A DNA stretch of 11,055 bases from Gammaproteobacteria bacterium (GCA_003696465.1 RFHG01000267.1:1-11055), one strand, 5' to 3'. Positions 1 through 7,545 are shown, counted from the stretch's first letter. The notes: generated from the sequence alone by a model not told the origin. Made by a program: numbers and translations.

Positions 1-8
1 AGGCTCAT
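1..8 (-). CDS. Possible start of the next gene in the waaQ operon (partial)
   Basis: On the minus strand an ATG at 8..6 overlaps the TGA stop of the waaQ-like gene (7..5) as ATGA, the usual arrangement for translationally coupled genes. A GAGGA element lies at 25..21, twelve bases upstream, which is slightly long for a ribosome binding site. Only two codons plus two bases are inside the window, so the product cannot be identified. The position suggests another LPS or cell-surface gene, but this is inference from the overlap alone. Confidence 0.3.
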
Positions 9-1063
9 GAACCGATGAGTTCCTCGACGGCCGCCAGCACGGCTTCGGGCTGGATGCGATCAAGGCAGTCGCTGATCTTGCTGCCGGCGCAGCCGTCCAG
101 TCCGCAGGGGCGGCATGACAGTGGCGTGGTGATCACGCGATGAGGCACCATCCAGGGGCCCCATTCCTGGTCTCCGCTGGGCCCGAACAGGGCCACGGTG
201 GGCGTGCCCATGGCCGCGGCCATGTGCATGGGGACCGAATCCATGCCCACGAAACAGCGGGCGTGGCCGATGAGTGCAGCCAGCTCCTTGAGGCTCAGTT
301 CCCCGGACAGATCCACCACAGGCTCGCTCAGGGGGTCGAGGATGGCACGCACGCGCTCCAGTTCGGCCCGATCCGGTGCAGCCGTGACGACCACGCGATA
401 CCCCCGTTGCTGGAGCAGGGCGATGAAACGGCTGCAATGGTCTGTGCGCCAGCACTTGAACAGCCAGCGGGAGGTCGGGTGAAAGTGGATAAACGGCTGT
501 CCGCGCAGCCCTTCCCGGTCGAGCAGCCGGTTCACGCTGTCTTCCGCGGCCTGGCCCGGTACGAGCAGCAGGCCCCGCTCGTGGGGAGCGGGGTGGATAC
601 CGATGCAGCGCAGGGCGTCGAGGTGTTTTTCCACCACATGTCGCAGACGAGCCGGCTGCGGATAGTGGTGGGTAAAGCTGCCGGACCAGAAGCGTGATCC
701 GCGTCGCCTGGGCCATCGGGCAGTGACCGCAATGCGGGGTTTCAGCAGACGGCTGAGGAGTGCGCCGCGCCAGCTCTCGGTCAGATGTATCAGCAGGTCA
801 TATCGGCGTGCACGCAGTTGGCCGACCAGTTCGAGTTCTCCCCGCAGGCCGCCCCCTTCGGCACTGCGCCGGATGGTGTGTATCCGCGTGATGTCCGGAT
901 GGCCCTCGAGCATGGGGGTCGTTTCCTCGTAGACCAGGGCATCGATTTCGATACCGGGGCGGTGATGCCGCAGAGCCCGGAACAGCGGACTGGTGAGCAG
1001 TACATCCCCGTGATGACGCAACTTGATGACCAGCGCGCGACGGATTGGGTCCGTTTCAGACAT
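5..1063 (-). CDS. waaQ: ADP-heptose:LPS heptosyltransferase, GT9 family, WaaQ/RfaQ-like (heptosyltransferase III)
   Basis: Predicted GT9 glycosyltransferase of 352 residues that moves L,D-heptose from ADP-heptose to the LPS inner core at the cytoplasmic face of the inner membrane; WaaQ of E. coli adds the branching heptose III. The N-terminus has the family signature KLRHHGD (residues 14-20), and the second Rossmann half has HPTSRWLFKCW (195-205), very like the E. coli WaaQ segment, followed by GMDSVPMHMAAA (273-284), which fits the donor-binding region. I chose the ATG at 1063 because homology begins just after it, an AGGGA element lies seven bases upstream, and it overlaps the preceding acyltransferase gene by only 8 bp; in-frame ATGs at 1090 and 1105 lack a ribosome site. 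Near the C-terminus four cysteines form CX2CX4CX7C (317-333), which E. coli WaaQ, as I recall it, lacks. The family call is firm; which heptose it adds is less sure. Confidence 0.85.
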   Translation of the reverse strand: MSETDPIRRALVIKLRHHGDVLLTSPLFRALRHHRPGIEIDALVYEETTPMLEGHPDITRIHTIRRSAEGGGLRGELELVGQLRARRYDLLIHLTESWRGALLSRLLKPRIAVTARWPRRRGSRFWSGSFTHHYPQPARLRHVVEKHLDALRCIGIHPAPHERGLLLVPGQAAEDSVNRLLDREGLRGQPFIHFHPTSRWLFKCWRTDHCSRFIALLQQRGYRVVVTAAPDRAELERVRAILDPLSEPVVDLSGELSLKELAALIGHARCFVGMDSVPMHMAAAMGTPTVALFGPSGDQEWGPWMVPHRVITTPLSCRPCGLDGCAGSKISDCLDRIQPEAVLAAVEELIGS

Positions 1064-2000
1064 GGGGCAGTCCCTGTCGATAACGTTCATAACGGTTGAG
1101 GCCACCCTCCGGATGATCCTTGTAACGCGAATGCATCCACAGATACTGCTCCGGATACTGGCGCATGTAGTTTTCTATACGGGCGATCACGCGGGCCGTG
1201 TCCGTCCTCGAATCCTCGCCGGGGAAGCCCTCCAGCATGGGCTGGAACTCGAGCAGATTGCGTCCATCGGGCCGGCGTACCGAGAAGCAGGGCAGCACTA
1301 CGGCATTACCCAGTCTGGCGAGGCGGACGGTGCCGGTAGTAGTGGCGGTGTCGATGCCGAAAAAGGGCACAAAGACACTGTTCTTTTTTCCGTAGTTCTG
1401 ATCGGGGGCATACCAGATGATGCCACCCGATTTCAGGGTGCGCACGATGCGGCGCATGTCGGTAACGGGAATGGCATCGCCATAGATGGCAATGCGGCGT
1501 GCCCGCATGACGCGTTCGAAGCAGGGGTTGCGGTCCGGCTTGTAGGTGGTGTGAAAGGGGCGAATTCGGCCCAGGGCCCGACCGCAGATTTCGATGCTGG
1601 TGGTGTGCGAGCCCAGCATGATGACGCCCCTGCCGGTCTGGATGGCTTCGTCCAGGTATTCGAGGCCGCGGATCTCCACCTGATTGCGCATTTGCCATTC
1701 GGGCCCGAACCAGGCAGTTGCGGTCTCGAGCATGCCACGCGCTGCGGAGACGAAGCTCTGGCGCACCAGTCGTTTGCGCGAGCGCTCATCGAGATCCGGG
1801 AAGGCCAGCTCGATGTTGACCCGGGCGATGAAGCGCCTCCTGCGGCCGGCGGCATGGATGAGGTGGCCGAGCAGCCAGCCGAGGCCCTGCCGGGCCTTTC
1901 GTGGCAGGCGGGCGACCAGCCACATGCCGGCCACCGCAGCGGCAGTGGACCAGCATCGGGGCTGTGTGAGTCGGGTGTCTTCGGGGGCTGGTCGGGTCAT
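1056..2000 (-). CDS. lpxL: Lipid A biosynthesis acyltransferase, LpxL/HtrB family
   Basis: Membrane-associated acyltransferase of 314 residues (E. coli LpxL has 306). The family transfers a secondary acyl chain, laurate in E. coli, from acyl-ACP to Kdo2-lipid IVA. A hydrophobic N-terminal segment (about residues 18-31) is the likely membrane anchor. The catalytic HX4E motif is HTTSIE, with His132 and Glu137. Other family blocks follow: YKPDRNP (153-159), WYAPDQNYG (196-204), SVFVPFFGI (208-216), TTTGT (220-224) and the C-terminal PEQYLWMH (283-290), all close to the E. coli protein. The ATG at 2000 is preceded by GGAGAA (2010..2005). The gene is first in a leftward unit with the waaQ-like gene and diverges from hldE. 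The chain transferred and the paralogue identity (LpxL, LpxM or LpxP) cannot be read from sequence; LpxL fits best. Confidence 0.88.
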   Translation of the reverse strand: MTRPAPEDTRLTQPRCWSTAAAVAGMWLVARLPRKARQGLGWLLGHLIHAAGRRRRFIARVNIELAFPDLDERSRKRLVRQSFVSAARGMLETATAWFGPEWQMRNQVEIRGLEYLDEAIQTGRGVIMLGSHTTSIEICGRALGRIRPFHTTYKPDRNPCFERVMRARRIAIYGDAIPVTDMRRIVRTLKSGGIIWYAPDQNYGKKNSVFVPFFGIDTATTTGTVRLARLGNAVVLPCFSVRRPDGRNLLEFQPMLEGFPGEDSRTDTARVIARIENYMRQYPEQYLWMHSRYKDHPEGGLNRYERYRQGLPHV

Positions 2001-2004
2001 GGGG

Positions 2005-2010
2005 TTCTCC
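2005..2010 (-). promoter_or_regulatory. Ribosome binding site of lpxL
   Basis: Read on the minus strand this is GGAGAA, four bases before the ATG at 2000. It supports that start codon. Confidence 0.6.
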
Positions 2011-2023
2011 GAAACGGCCTACC

Positions 2024-2029
2024 ATTCTA
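2024..2029 (-). promoter_or_regulatory. Possible -10 element for the lpxL-waaQ unit
   Basis: On the minus strand this reads TAGAAT, five of six matches to the sigma-70 -10 consensus. It would start transcription near 2017 and leave a leader of about 17 bases that still contains the ribosome site. I see no good -35 hexamer at 16-19 bases upstream, so the call is tentative. Confidence 0.3.
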
Positions 2030-2063
2030 GCCGAGCGCGCACGGCAGGGGCGAGCGCTTGCTG

Positions 2064-2072
2064 TGCTATCAT
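2064..2072 (+). promoter_or_regulatory. Extended -10 promoter element for hldE-hldD-waaA
   Basis: The bases read TGCTATCAT, an extended -10 (TGn followed by TATCAT, five of six matches). Transcription would begin near 2079, giving a leader of about 22 bases before the hldE ATG. No convincing -35 is visible, which an extended -10 can tolerate. It lies in the 100-base divergent gap and about 35 bases from the candidate lpxL -10 on the other strand, so the two units could be co-regulated. Confidence 0.4.
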
Positions 2073-2100
2073 TGCGGGCCCTGAACCCGCATTAATCGGC

Positions 2101-3540
2101 ATGAAGCTGCAGATTCCTTCCTTCGACAATGCCCGAGTGCTGATCGCCGGCGATGTAATGCTCGATCGCTACTGGCACGGGGACACTTCCCGCATTTCTC
2201 CCGAGGCCCCGGTGCCGGTGGTGCGCGTGGACGAGATAGAGGAGCGGCCGGGCGGGGCCGGCAACGTGGCCCTGAATATTGCCGCACTCGGGGGGCGGCC
2301 GAGTCTCATGGGTCTGACCGGGGACGACGAGGCGGCCGACAGCCTGCAGCGTCTGCTCGAGGCGGCTGGCGTCGACTGTGCCTTCGAGCGCATGCCTGGC
2401 GTGCCCACGGTCACCAAGTTGCGGGTCCTGAGTCGACACCAACAGCTCATCCGGCTGGACTTCGAAGAAGGCTTTGCCGGGGTGGACCATGCCGGCTTCA
2501 CCGACCGCTTCGAGTCCCTGCTGCAAGCGGCCGATGTGGTGATCCTGTCCGATTACGGCAAGGGGGCCCTGAACCACAGCAGGGAGCTGATCGAGGCGGC
2601 CCGGGCAGCCGGCCGCCCGGTACTGGTGGATCCCAAGAGCCATGATTTTGCCCGCTATCGGGGGGCCACGCTGATTACGCCCAACCTGAAGGAATTCGAG
2701 GCCGTGGTGGGGCATTGTCCCAGCGAGGAGGCAATCGTGGAGAAGGGCATGGCCCTGATCGAGCGCGAGCAGCTCGGCGGGCTGCTGGTGACGCGCAGCG
2801 AACAGGGCATGACCCTGCTGATGGCGGGCGAGGCGCCCTTCCACCAGCCCACCCGCGCCCGTGAGGTTTACGATGTGACCGGTGCCGGAGACACCGTGAT
2901 TTCGACCCTGGCCGCGGGACTGGCCGCCGGGCTGGAAATGCGTCAGGCCGTGCTGCTGGCCAACATGGCGGCCGGTATCGTGGTGGGCAAGCTGGGTACG
3001 GCCACCGTCACGGTACCCGAGATCCGGCGGGCGCTGCACGAGCACGATGACTCGCTGCAGGGTGTCCTGAACGAGGAGCAGCTGATGCTGGCGGTGGAGG
3101 ATGCCCGCGCCCATGGCGAGCGCATCGTCTTCACCAATGGCTGTTTCGACATCCTGCATGAAGGTCATGTGGCCTATCTGGAGCAGGCCCGCAGGCTCGG
3201 CGACCGGCTCATCGTGGCGGTCAACGACGATGATTCGGTGCGGCGTCTGAAGGGTGACAGCCGACCCATCAACCCGCTGGACCGGCGCATGGCGGTGCTG
3301 GCGGGGCTGGCGGCGGTGGACTGGGTGGTCCCCTTCTCCGAAGACACGCCCGAGCGCCTGATCTGCCGCATCCGGCCCGATCTGCTGGTCAAGGGCGGTG
3401 ACTATCGTCCCGAGGAGATCGCCGGCCATGACTGCGTGGTCGAGGCCGGGGGCGAAGTGCGTATTCTGGACTTTCTGCAAGGCTGCTCGACCACCGACAT
3501 CGTCGAGCGCATCCGCAAGAGCGAACAAGAGGTGGAATGA
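2101..3540 (+). CDS. hldE: Bifunctional heptose-7-phosphate kinase / heptose-1-phosphate adenylyltransferase HldE
   Basis: Cytoplasmic two-domain enzyme of 479 residues (E. coli HldE has 477) carrying out two steps of ADP-heptose synthesis. The N-terminal PfkB/ribokinase-type domain phosphorylates D-glycero-beta-D-manno-heptose 7-phosphate at C1; it shows GDVMLDRYW (17-25), the glycine-rich ERPGGAGN (48-55) and the anion-hole/catalytic motif DVTGAGDT (258-265), with Asp264 as the likely base. The C-terminal nucleotidyltransferase domain, from about residue 340, adds AMP to the 1-phosphate; it shows TNGCFDILHEGH (345-356) with the HxGH motif at His353-His356, and VKGGDY (430-435). The frame is open far upstream, but homologues begin at this ATG. 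No clear Shine-Dalgarno sequence precedes it. The phosphatase between the two steps, GmhB, is not in the window. Confidence 0.97.
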   Translation: MKLQIPSFDNARVLIAGDVMLDRYWHGDTSRISPEAPVPVVRVDEIEERPGGAGNVALNIAALGGRPSLMGLTGDDEAADSLQRLLEAAGVDCAFERMPGVPTVTKLRVLSRHQQLIRLDFEEGFAGVDHAGFTDRFESLLQAADVVILSDYGKGALNHSRELIEAARAAGRPVLVDPKSHDFARYRGATLITPNLKEFEAVVGHCPSEEAIVEKGMALIEREQLGGLLVTRSEQGMTLLMAGEAPFHQPTRAREVYDVTGAGDTVISTLAAGLAAGLEMRQAVLLANMAAGIVVGKLGTATVTVPEIRRALHEHDDSLQGVLNEEQLMLAVEDARAHGERIVFTNGCFDILHEGHVAYLEQARRLGDRLIVAVNDDDSVRRLKGDSRPINPLDRRMAVLAGLAAVDWVVPFSEDTPERLICRIRPDLLVKGGDYRPEEIAGHDCVVEAGGEVRILDFLQGCSTTDIVERIRKSEQEVE

Positions 3541-3543
3541 GAC

Positions 3544-4497
3544 ATGATCATCGTGACCGGCGGAGCCGGCTTCATCGGCAGCAATATCGTCAAGGCCCTG
3601 AACGACCGCGGCGAGCGTGACATCCTCGTGGTGGACGACCTCGAGGACGGCACCAAGTTTCGCAATATCGCCGACCTCGACATTGCCGACTACCTGGACA
3701 AGGACGCGTTCCGCGAACTCATACGCTCCGGCCTGGATACCGGATGGGGCGAGGTGAGGGCGGTGTTCCACGAGGGTGCCTGTTCGGCCACCACCGAGTG
3801 GAACGGCAAGTTCATGATGGACAACAACTATGCCTATTCCAAGGAGCTGTTGCACTGGTGCCTGGACCGGCAGGTGCCGTTCCTGTATGCCTCCTCGGCC
3901 TCGGTGTACGGCATGGGGCCGAAGTTCATAGAGGACCGGGCGTACGAGCGTCCGCTGAATGTCTATGGTTACTCCAAGTTCCAGTTCGACCAGTATGTAC
4001 GCCGGCTGCTGCCACAGGCGGAAAGCCAGGTGGTGGGCTTTCGCTACTTCAATGTCTACGGGCCGCGCGAGCAGCACAAGGGCAGCATGGCCAGCGTGGC
4101 CTTTCACTTCAACAACCAGATCCGGGAGCAGGGCAAGTGCCGGCTGTTCGAGGGCTCCGACGGCTATGCCGATGGCGAACAGCAGCGCGACTTCGTCTAT
4201 GTCGGCGATTGCGTGGCGGTGAATCTCTGGTTCATGGACCACCCGGACAAGTCCGGCATCTTCAATCTGGGCACCGGCCGGGCGCAGAGTTTCAACGATG
4301 TGGCCGATGCGGTCATTGCCTGGCATGGGCGGGGCGAGAAGGAATACATTCCCTTCCCCGACCACCTCAAGGGGCGCTATCAGAGCTATACCGAGGCCGA
4401 TCTGGGCAAGCTGCGTGCGGCCGGCTACGATGCGCCGTTTCTCGATGTCGGCGAGGGCGTGAAGCGCTATCTCGACTGGCTCAACGCGGACGCCTGA
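3544..4497 (+). CDS. hldD: ADP-L-glycero-D-manno-heptose 6-epimerase HldD
   Basis: NADP-dependent short-chain dehydrogenase/reductase-type epimerase of 317 residues. It converts ADP-D-glycero-D-manno-heptose into the L-glycero-D-manno form used by the heptosyltransferases. The nucleotide-binding TGGAGFIGS is at residues 5-13, the acidic-and-basic strand end DDLEDGTKF at 31-39, the serines of YASSASVYG at 115-123, and the catalytic YxxxK at Tyr141 and Lys145. The stretch FRYFNVYGPRE (167-177) is also typical of the family. The ATG lies three bases after the hldE stop, with GAGGTG about nine bases upstream inside the end of hldE, so the two genes are evidently cotranscribed and take consecutive places in the pathway. 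Confidence 0.97.
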   Translation: MIIVTGGAGFIGSNIVKALNDRGERDILVVDDLEDGTKFRNIADLDIADYLDKDAFRELIRSGLDTGWGEVRAVFHEGACSATTEWNGKFMMDNNYAYSKELLHWCLDRQVPFLYASSASVYGMGPKFIEDRAYERPLNVYGYSKFQFDQYVRRLLPQAESQVVGFRYFNVYGPREQHKGSMASVAFHFNNQIREQGKCRLFEGSDGYADGEQQRDFVYVGDCVAVNLWFMDHPDKSGIFNLGTGRAQSFNDVADAVIAWHGRGEKEYIPFPDHLKGRYQSYTEADLGKLRAAGYDAPFLDVGEGVKRYLDWLNADA

Positions 4498-4501
4498 GCC
4501 C

Positions 4502-5767
4502 TTGTCGCGCTGGTTCTACAGCGCCCTGCTGCATTGCCTGCTGCCTGCGGCCCTCCTGCGGCTGTGGCTGCGCGGGCGCCGCAATCCCGCCTACCGCCTG
4601 CGCTGGGCCGAGCGGCTTGGGCAGGTGCCGCCTCTGCCGGATGCGCCGCGCATCTGGCTGCATGCCGTCTCCGTCGGCGAGACCATTGCCGCGGCGCCGC
4701 TGTTGCGTCGCCTGCAGGGCGAGCTGCCGGGCTACCAGTGGCTGGTGAGCACGACGACCCCGACCGGTTCGGAACAGGTCCTGCGCCTGTTCGGCAACGA
4801 AGTGGCCCATCACTATCTGCCCTGGGACCTGCCCGAGGCAGTGGCCCGCTTCCTCGACCGGACCCGTCCCGCCCTGCTGCTGGTGATGGAGACCGAGATC
4901 TGGCCCAACCTGTTCGCGGCCTGCCGCCGGCGTGACATCCCGGTGTGTATCGTCAATGCCCGCCTGTCGGAGCGCAGTCTGCGTGGATATCGCCGCATTC
5001 GTCCGCTGGTGGCCGAGGCGCTGTCTTCGGTACGCGTACTGGCACAGTCCGAGGCCGATGCCGGGCGCTTCCGAAGCCTGGGCGCCCCCGATGTACGGGT
5101 GACCGGCAATCTCAAGTTCGACCTCGAGATCCCGGCTACCGCCACGGCCACCGGCGAGGCCCTGCGCCTGGCCCTGGGGCACCGCCCGGTATGGGTGGCG
5201 GGGAGCACCCATGAAGGGGAGGATGCGCAGGTACTGGAGGCCCATCAGCGGCTGCTGGAAGACTTTCCCGATGCCCTGCTCATTCTGGTGCCACGCCATC
5301 CGGAACGGTTCGATGACGTGGCCCGGCAAATCGAGGCCCGTGGGCTGGCCTTCCGGCGGCGCAGCAGCGGTGCCCTGCCGGGGGGCGGTGACAGCGTCTA
5401 TCTGGGCGACACCCTGGGCGAGCTGCTGGCCTTCTATGCCGCGGCGGATGTGGCCTTCGTCGGTGGCAGTCTGGTGCCGCACGGGGGGCACAATCCGCTC
5501 GAGCCCGCGGCGCTTGGCGTGCCCGTGATCACTGGCCCCCACTGGCACAACTTTGCGGCCATCTATCCCGCCCTGCTGGAGCAGGGGGCGGCCTTTGAGG
5601 TCGGCGGTGCAGAGGCGCTGGCTGCGGCCCTGCAGCACTGCCTGGGCGACCCGGTGGCGCGAGATCGGGCCGGCGAGGCGGGTCGGCAGTTCGTGGAAAC
5701 GAACCGGGGGGCCCTGCAGCGCACACTGGAGGCGCTGCCGCTTCCCTCGGTGCGGCGCAGCGCCTGA
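4502..5767 (+). CDS. waaA: 3-deoxy-D-manno-octulosonic acid (Kdo) transferase WaaA/KdtA, TTG start
   Basis: GT30 glycosyltransferase of 421 residues that transfers Kdo from CMP-Kdo to lipid IVA at the inner face of the cytoplasmic membrane. A hydrophobic N-terminal anchor spans about residues 5-22. HAVSVGET (54-61) holds the catalytic Glu60, matching Glu60 of E. coli. The acceptor half continues with METEIWPNL (129-137) and NARLSERS (152-159), and the donor half has GSTHEGE (234-240), LVPRHPERF (262-270) and VGGSLVPHGGHNPLEP (320-335). The start is a TTG, four bases after the hldD stop; the residues encoded from it align with the E. coli N-terminus without a gap, and no nearby in-frame ATG would keep the anchor. 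The ribosome site is weak. Whether one or two Kdo units are added cannot be told. Confidence 0.96.
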   Translation: MSRWFYSALLHCLLPAALLRLWLRGRRNPAYRLRWAERLGQVPPLPDAPRIWLHAVSVGETIAAAPLLRRLQGELPGYQWLVSTTTPTGSEQVLRLFGNEVAHHYLPWDLPEAVARFLDRTRPALLLVMETEIWPNLFAACRRRDIPVCIVNARLSERSLRGYRRIRPLVAEALSSVRVLAQSEADAGRFRSLGAPDVRVTGNLKFDLEIPATATATGEALRLALGHRPVWVAGSTHEGEDAQVLEAHQRLLEDFPDALLILVPRHPERFDDVARQIEARGLAFRRRSSGALPGGGDSVYLGDTLGELLAFYAAADVAFVGGSLVPHGGHNPLEPAALGVPVITGPHWHNFAAIYPALLEQGAAFEVGGAEALAAALQHCLGDPVARDRAGEAGRQFVETNRGALQRTLEALPLPSVRRSA

Positions 5768-7006
5768 TCAGAGCAGGCCGAAGAAGGGCAGGACCTCGAC
5801 TTCCTCGCCGGAGGCGACCGGCCCGGACCCCCGTGGCAGCACGATGAAGCAGTTGGCCCGGCTCATGGAAGACAGCACATGCGAGCCCTGCAGTCCGGTG
5901 GTCTCCACGACCAGTTCGCCGCCCTCCTGGCGCAGGATGCCGCGCTGGTGATCCTTGCGTCCTGGTGATTTCCTGAGGTCATTGAGCACACGGGCGCGCA
6001 GCCGCAGGGGAGCTTCGGGGCTGCGTCCCATCATGCGTTGCAGGGCGGGCCGCACGAACAGAACGAAGGTGGCCATGGTCGATACCGGATTGCCGGGCAG
6101 ACCGAAGAAATGCGCCTGCCCCAGGTTGCCGAAGGCCAGCGGCTTGCCCGGTTTCATGGCTATGCGCCAGAAGCCGATCTGGCCCAGTTCCTCGAGTACG
6201 GTCTTGATGTAGTCGGCCTCGCCCACCGAGACCCCACCCGTGGTCAGGACCAGGTCGGCCACTGCGGCGGCCTCGCGAAAGGCTTTGCGTACGGCCTCCA
6301 GGTCATCGGGAATGACGCCCATGTCGAGCCGCTCCACCGGCAGGCGGGCGAGCAGGGCATCCAGCGTATAGCGGTTGGAGTCGTAGATGTCCCCTTCGCC
6401 CAGTGGCTCGCCGATGCCACGCAGTTCGTCCCCGGTGGAGAAGAAGGCTACCCGCGGGCGGCGGTACACCGTGACCTCGGCAATCCCCAGCGAGGCCAGC
6501 AGGCCCACATCGGCGGCGTTGAGCTGGCGACCAGCCTCGAGCACCGTGCTCCCGGCGCGCATGTCCTCGCCCGGGTGGCGGATATTGGCCCCTTCCCGGT
6601 GGTTGCCGCGAATGACCACCTCGTCCCCTTCCCGTTCGGTCTGTTCCTGCATCACCACCGTATCGGCGCCCTCTGGCACCACCGCCCCCGTCATGATGCG
6701 TACGGCCTCTCCCGCCCCCACACGCCCCTCGAACGGTGCGCCGGCCATGGACCGACCCACTACACGCAAACGGGTGCCGTCCGTTCCCAGATCCGCGGCA
6801 CGCAGGGCATAGCCGTCCATGGCCGAGTTGCGATGGGGTGGTACATCGAAGGTGGCGACCACCGGCTCCAGCAGCACCCGATCGAGGGCCTGGCGCAGGT
6901 GCAGCCGCTCACGCCCCGATACCGGGGCTACCGTTTCCAGTATCCGTTCCAGGGCCTGCTCGACGGTGAGCTGGTTGGGGTCGAATTCGTCACAGCCATG
7001 GTTCAT
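5768..7006 (-). CDS. moeA: Molybdopterin molybdenumtransferase MoeA
   Basis: Cytoplasmic enzyme of 412 residues (E. coli MoeA has 411) that inserts molybdate into adenylylated molybdopterin to form active molybdenum cofactor. NSAMDGYA (60-67) carries the conserved aspartate. Further family blocks are MTGAVVPEGADTV (105-117), STGDEL (190-195), TTGGVSVGEADYIK (255-268), MKPGKPLAFG (284-293) and GLPGNPVST (302-310), the last three within the MogA-like domain. The ATG at 7006 was preferred to an in-frame ATG at 7036: it forms an ATGA overlap with the mobB stop and has GAGGAA six bases upstream. The gene is last in mobA-mobB-moeA, and its TGA (5770..5768) touches the waaA stop on the opposite strand. 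Confidence 0.95.
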   Translation of the reverse strand: MNHGCDEFDPNQLTVEQALERILETVAPVSGRERLHLRQALDRVLLEPVVATFDVPPHRNSAMDGYALRAADLGTDGTRLRVVGRSMAGAPFEGRVGAGEAVRIMTGAVVPEGADTVVMQEQTEREGDEVVIRGNHREGANIRHPGEDMRAGSTVLEAGRQLNAADVGLLASLGIAEVTVYRRPRVAFFSTGDELRGIGEPLGEGDIYDSNRYTLDALLARLPVERLDMGVIPDDLEAVRKAFREAAAVADLVLTTGGVSVGEADYIKTVLEELGQIGFWRIAMKPGKPLAFGNLGQAHFFGLPGNPVSTMATFVLFVRPALQRMMGRSPEAPLRLRARVLNDLRKSPGRKDHQRGILRQEGGELVVETTGLQGSHVLSSMSRANCFIVLPRGSGPVASGEEVEVLPFFGLL

Positions 7007-7545
7007 GGGGTGTTCCTCGTGTGGGTTGCCAGCCACTGCATTATAAAGTCGCGCAGGGTGTGCGGTGCATCCAGGTCGAGCAGGGGCAGTTCGCAGTGTA
7101 TGCCCCGGGCACCGGGCGTGGCCACGGCGATGATGTGCGGATCTTCCGGATGCAGCAGGGGCTTGCCCAGTTCGGGACGATGCAGCTCGATCTTGGGGAA
7201 GGCCTCGTGCCGAAACCCTTCCACCAGGACCAGGTCCGCTCGTCCGGGGTCCAGCCAGCGCAGCTGCTCCGCAAGTACCGGGTCGCGTGGCTCGGGGTGC
7301 TCGACCACCAGCGCGGAGCGTTGGGCGGAGCAGACCAGGACCTGTCCGGCTCCTGCCGCGCGCAGCCGGTAGCTGTCCTTGCCGGGCTGGTCGATGTCGA
7401 AACGGTGATGCGCGTGCTTGACCAGCGCAATGCGCAGACCTTCCGCCCGCAGCAATGGAATGAGGCGTTCCAGCAGGGTGGTCTTGCCGGTGCCGCTCCA
7501 GGCGGCGAAACCGAGCAGCGGCAGGGGGCGGTCAATCTCTGCCAT
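7003..7545 (-). CDS. mobB: Molybdopterin-guanine dinucleotide biosynthesis adaptor MobB
   Basis: Small P-loop GTP-binding protein of 180 residues that works with MobA in making the guanine dinucleotide cofactor; it is helpful rather than essential in E. coli. AAWSGTGKTTLLE (14-26) contains the Walker A loop. KHAHHRFDIDQPGKDS (43-58) closely matches the E. coli protein, and LVLVEGF (105-111) is the strand and loop that follow. I chose the ATG at 7545 because homologues begin a few residues before the P-loop and GGAGAA lies five bases upstream; a longer frame up to 7608 would add 21 unconserved residues. It overlaps mobA by 14 bp and moeA by 4 bp, which points to translational coupling along the operon. 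Confidence 0.94.
   Translation of the reverse strand: MAEIDRPLPLLGFAAWSGTGKTTLLERLIPLLRAEGLRIALVKHAHHRFDIDQPGKDSYRLRAAGAGQVLVCSAQRSALVVEHPEPRDPVLAEQLRWLDPGRADLVLVEGFRHEAFPKIELHRPELGKPLLHPEDPHIIAVATPGARGIHCELPLLDLDAPHTLRDFIMQWLATHTRNTP
7013..7018 (-). promoter_or_regulatory. Ribosome binding site of moeA
   Basis: Read on the minus strand this is GAGGAA, six bases before the ATG at 7006, inside the end of mobB. It decides the moeA start in favour of 7006 over the longer frame from 7036. Confidence 0.65.

Noticed and set aside
1023..2030. A 335-codon plus-strand frame opposite lpxL
   Set aside because: It is an antisense shadow of a clear LpxL-family gene, with no family motif of its own.
2074..2090. 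GCGGG/CCCGC inverted repeat before hldE, as a regulatory leader hairpin
   Set aside because: The stem is only five base pairs, and the predicted transcription start near 2079 would cut off its left arm.
1684..2100. Upstream in-frame extension of hldE
   Set aside because: The open frame overlaps the 5' part of lpxL antisense and shows no homology; HldE proteins begin at the ATG at 2101.
2092..4365. A 757-codon open frame on the minus strand, antisense to hldE and hldD
   Set aside because: Both plus-strand genes are unmistakable by motif and length. The antisense translation is rich in His, Gln, Gly and Val with no recognisable domain, as expected when a GC-rich gene is read backwards.
4481..5638. 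A 385-codon minus-strand frame opposite waaA
   Set aside because: Low-complexity Gln/Gly/Arg-rich translation, fully antisense to waaA, which has all GT30 motifs.
6038..7372. A 444-codon plus-strand frame opposite moeA and mobB
   Set aside because: It crosses the boundary of two well-supported genes and its translation resembles no known protein.
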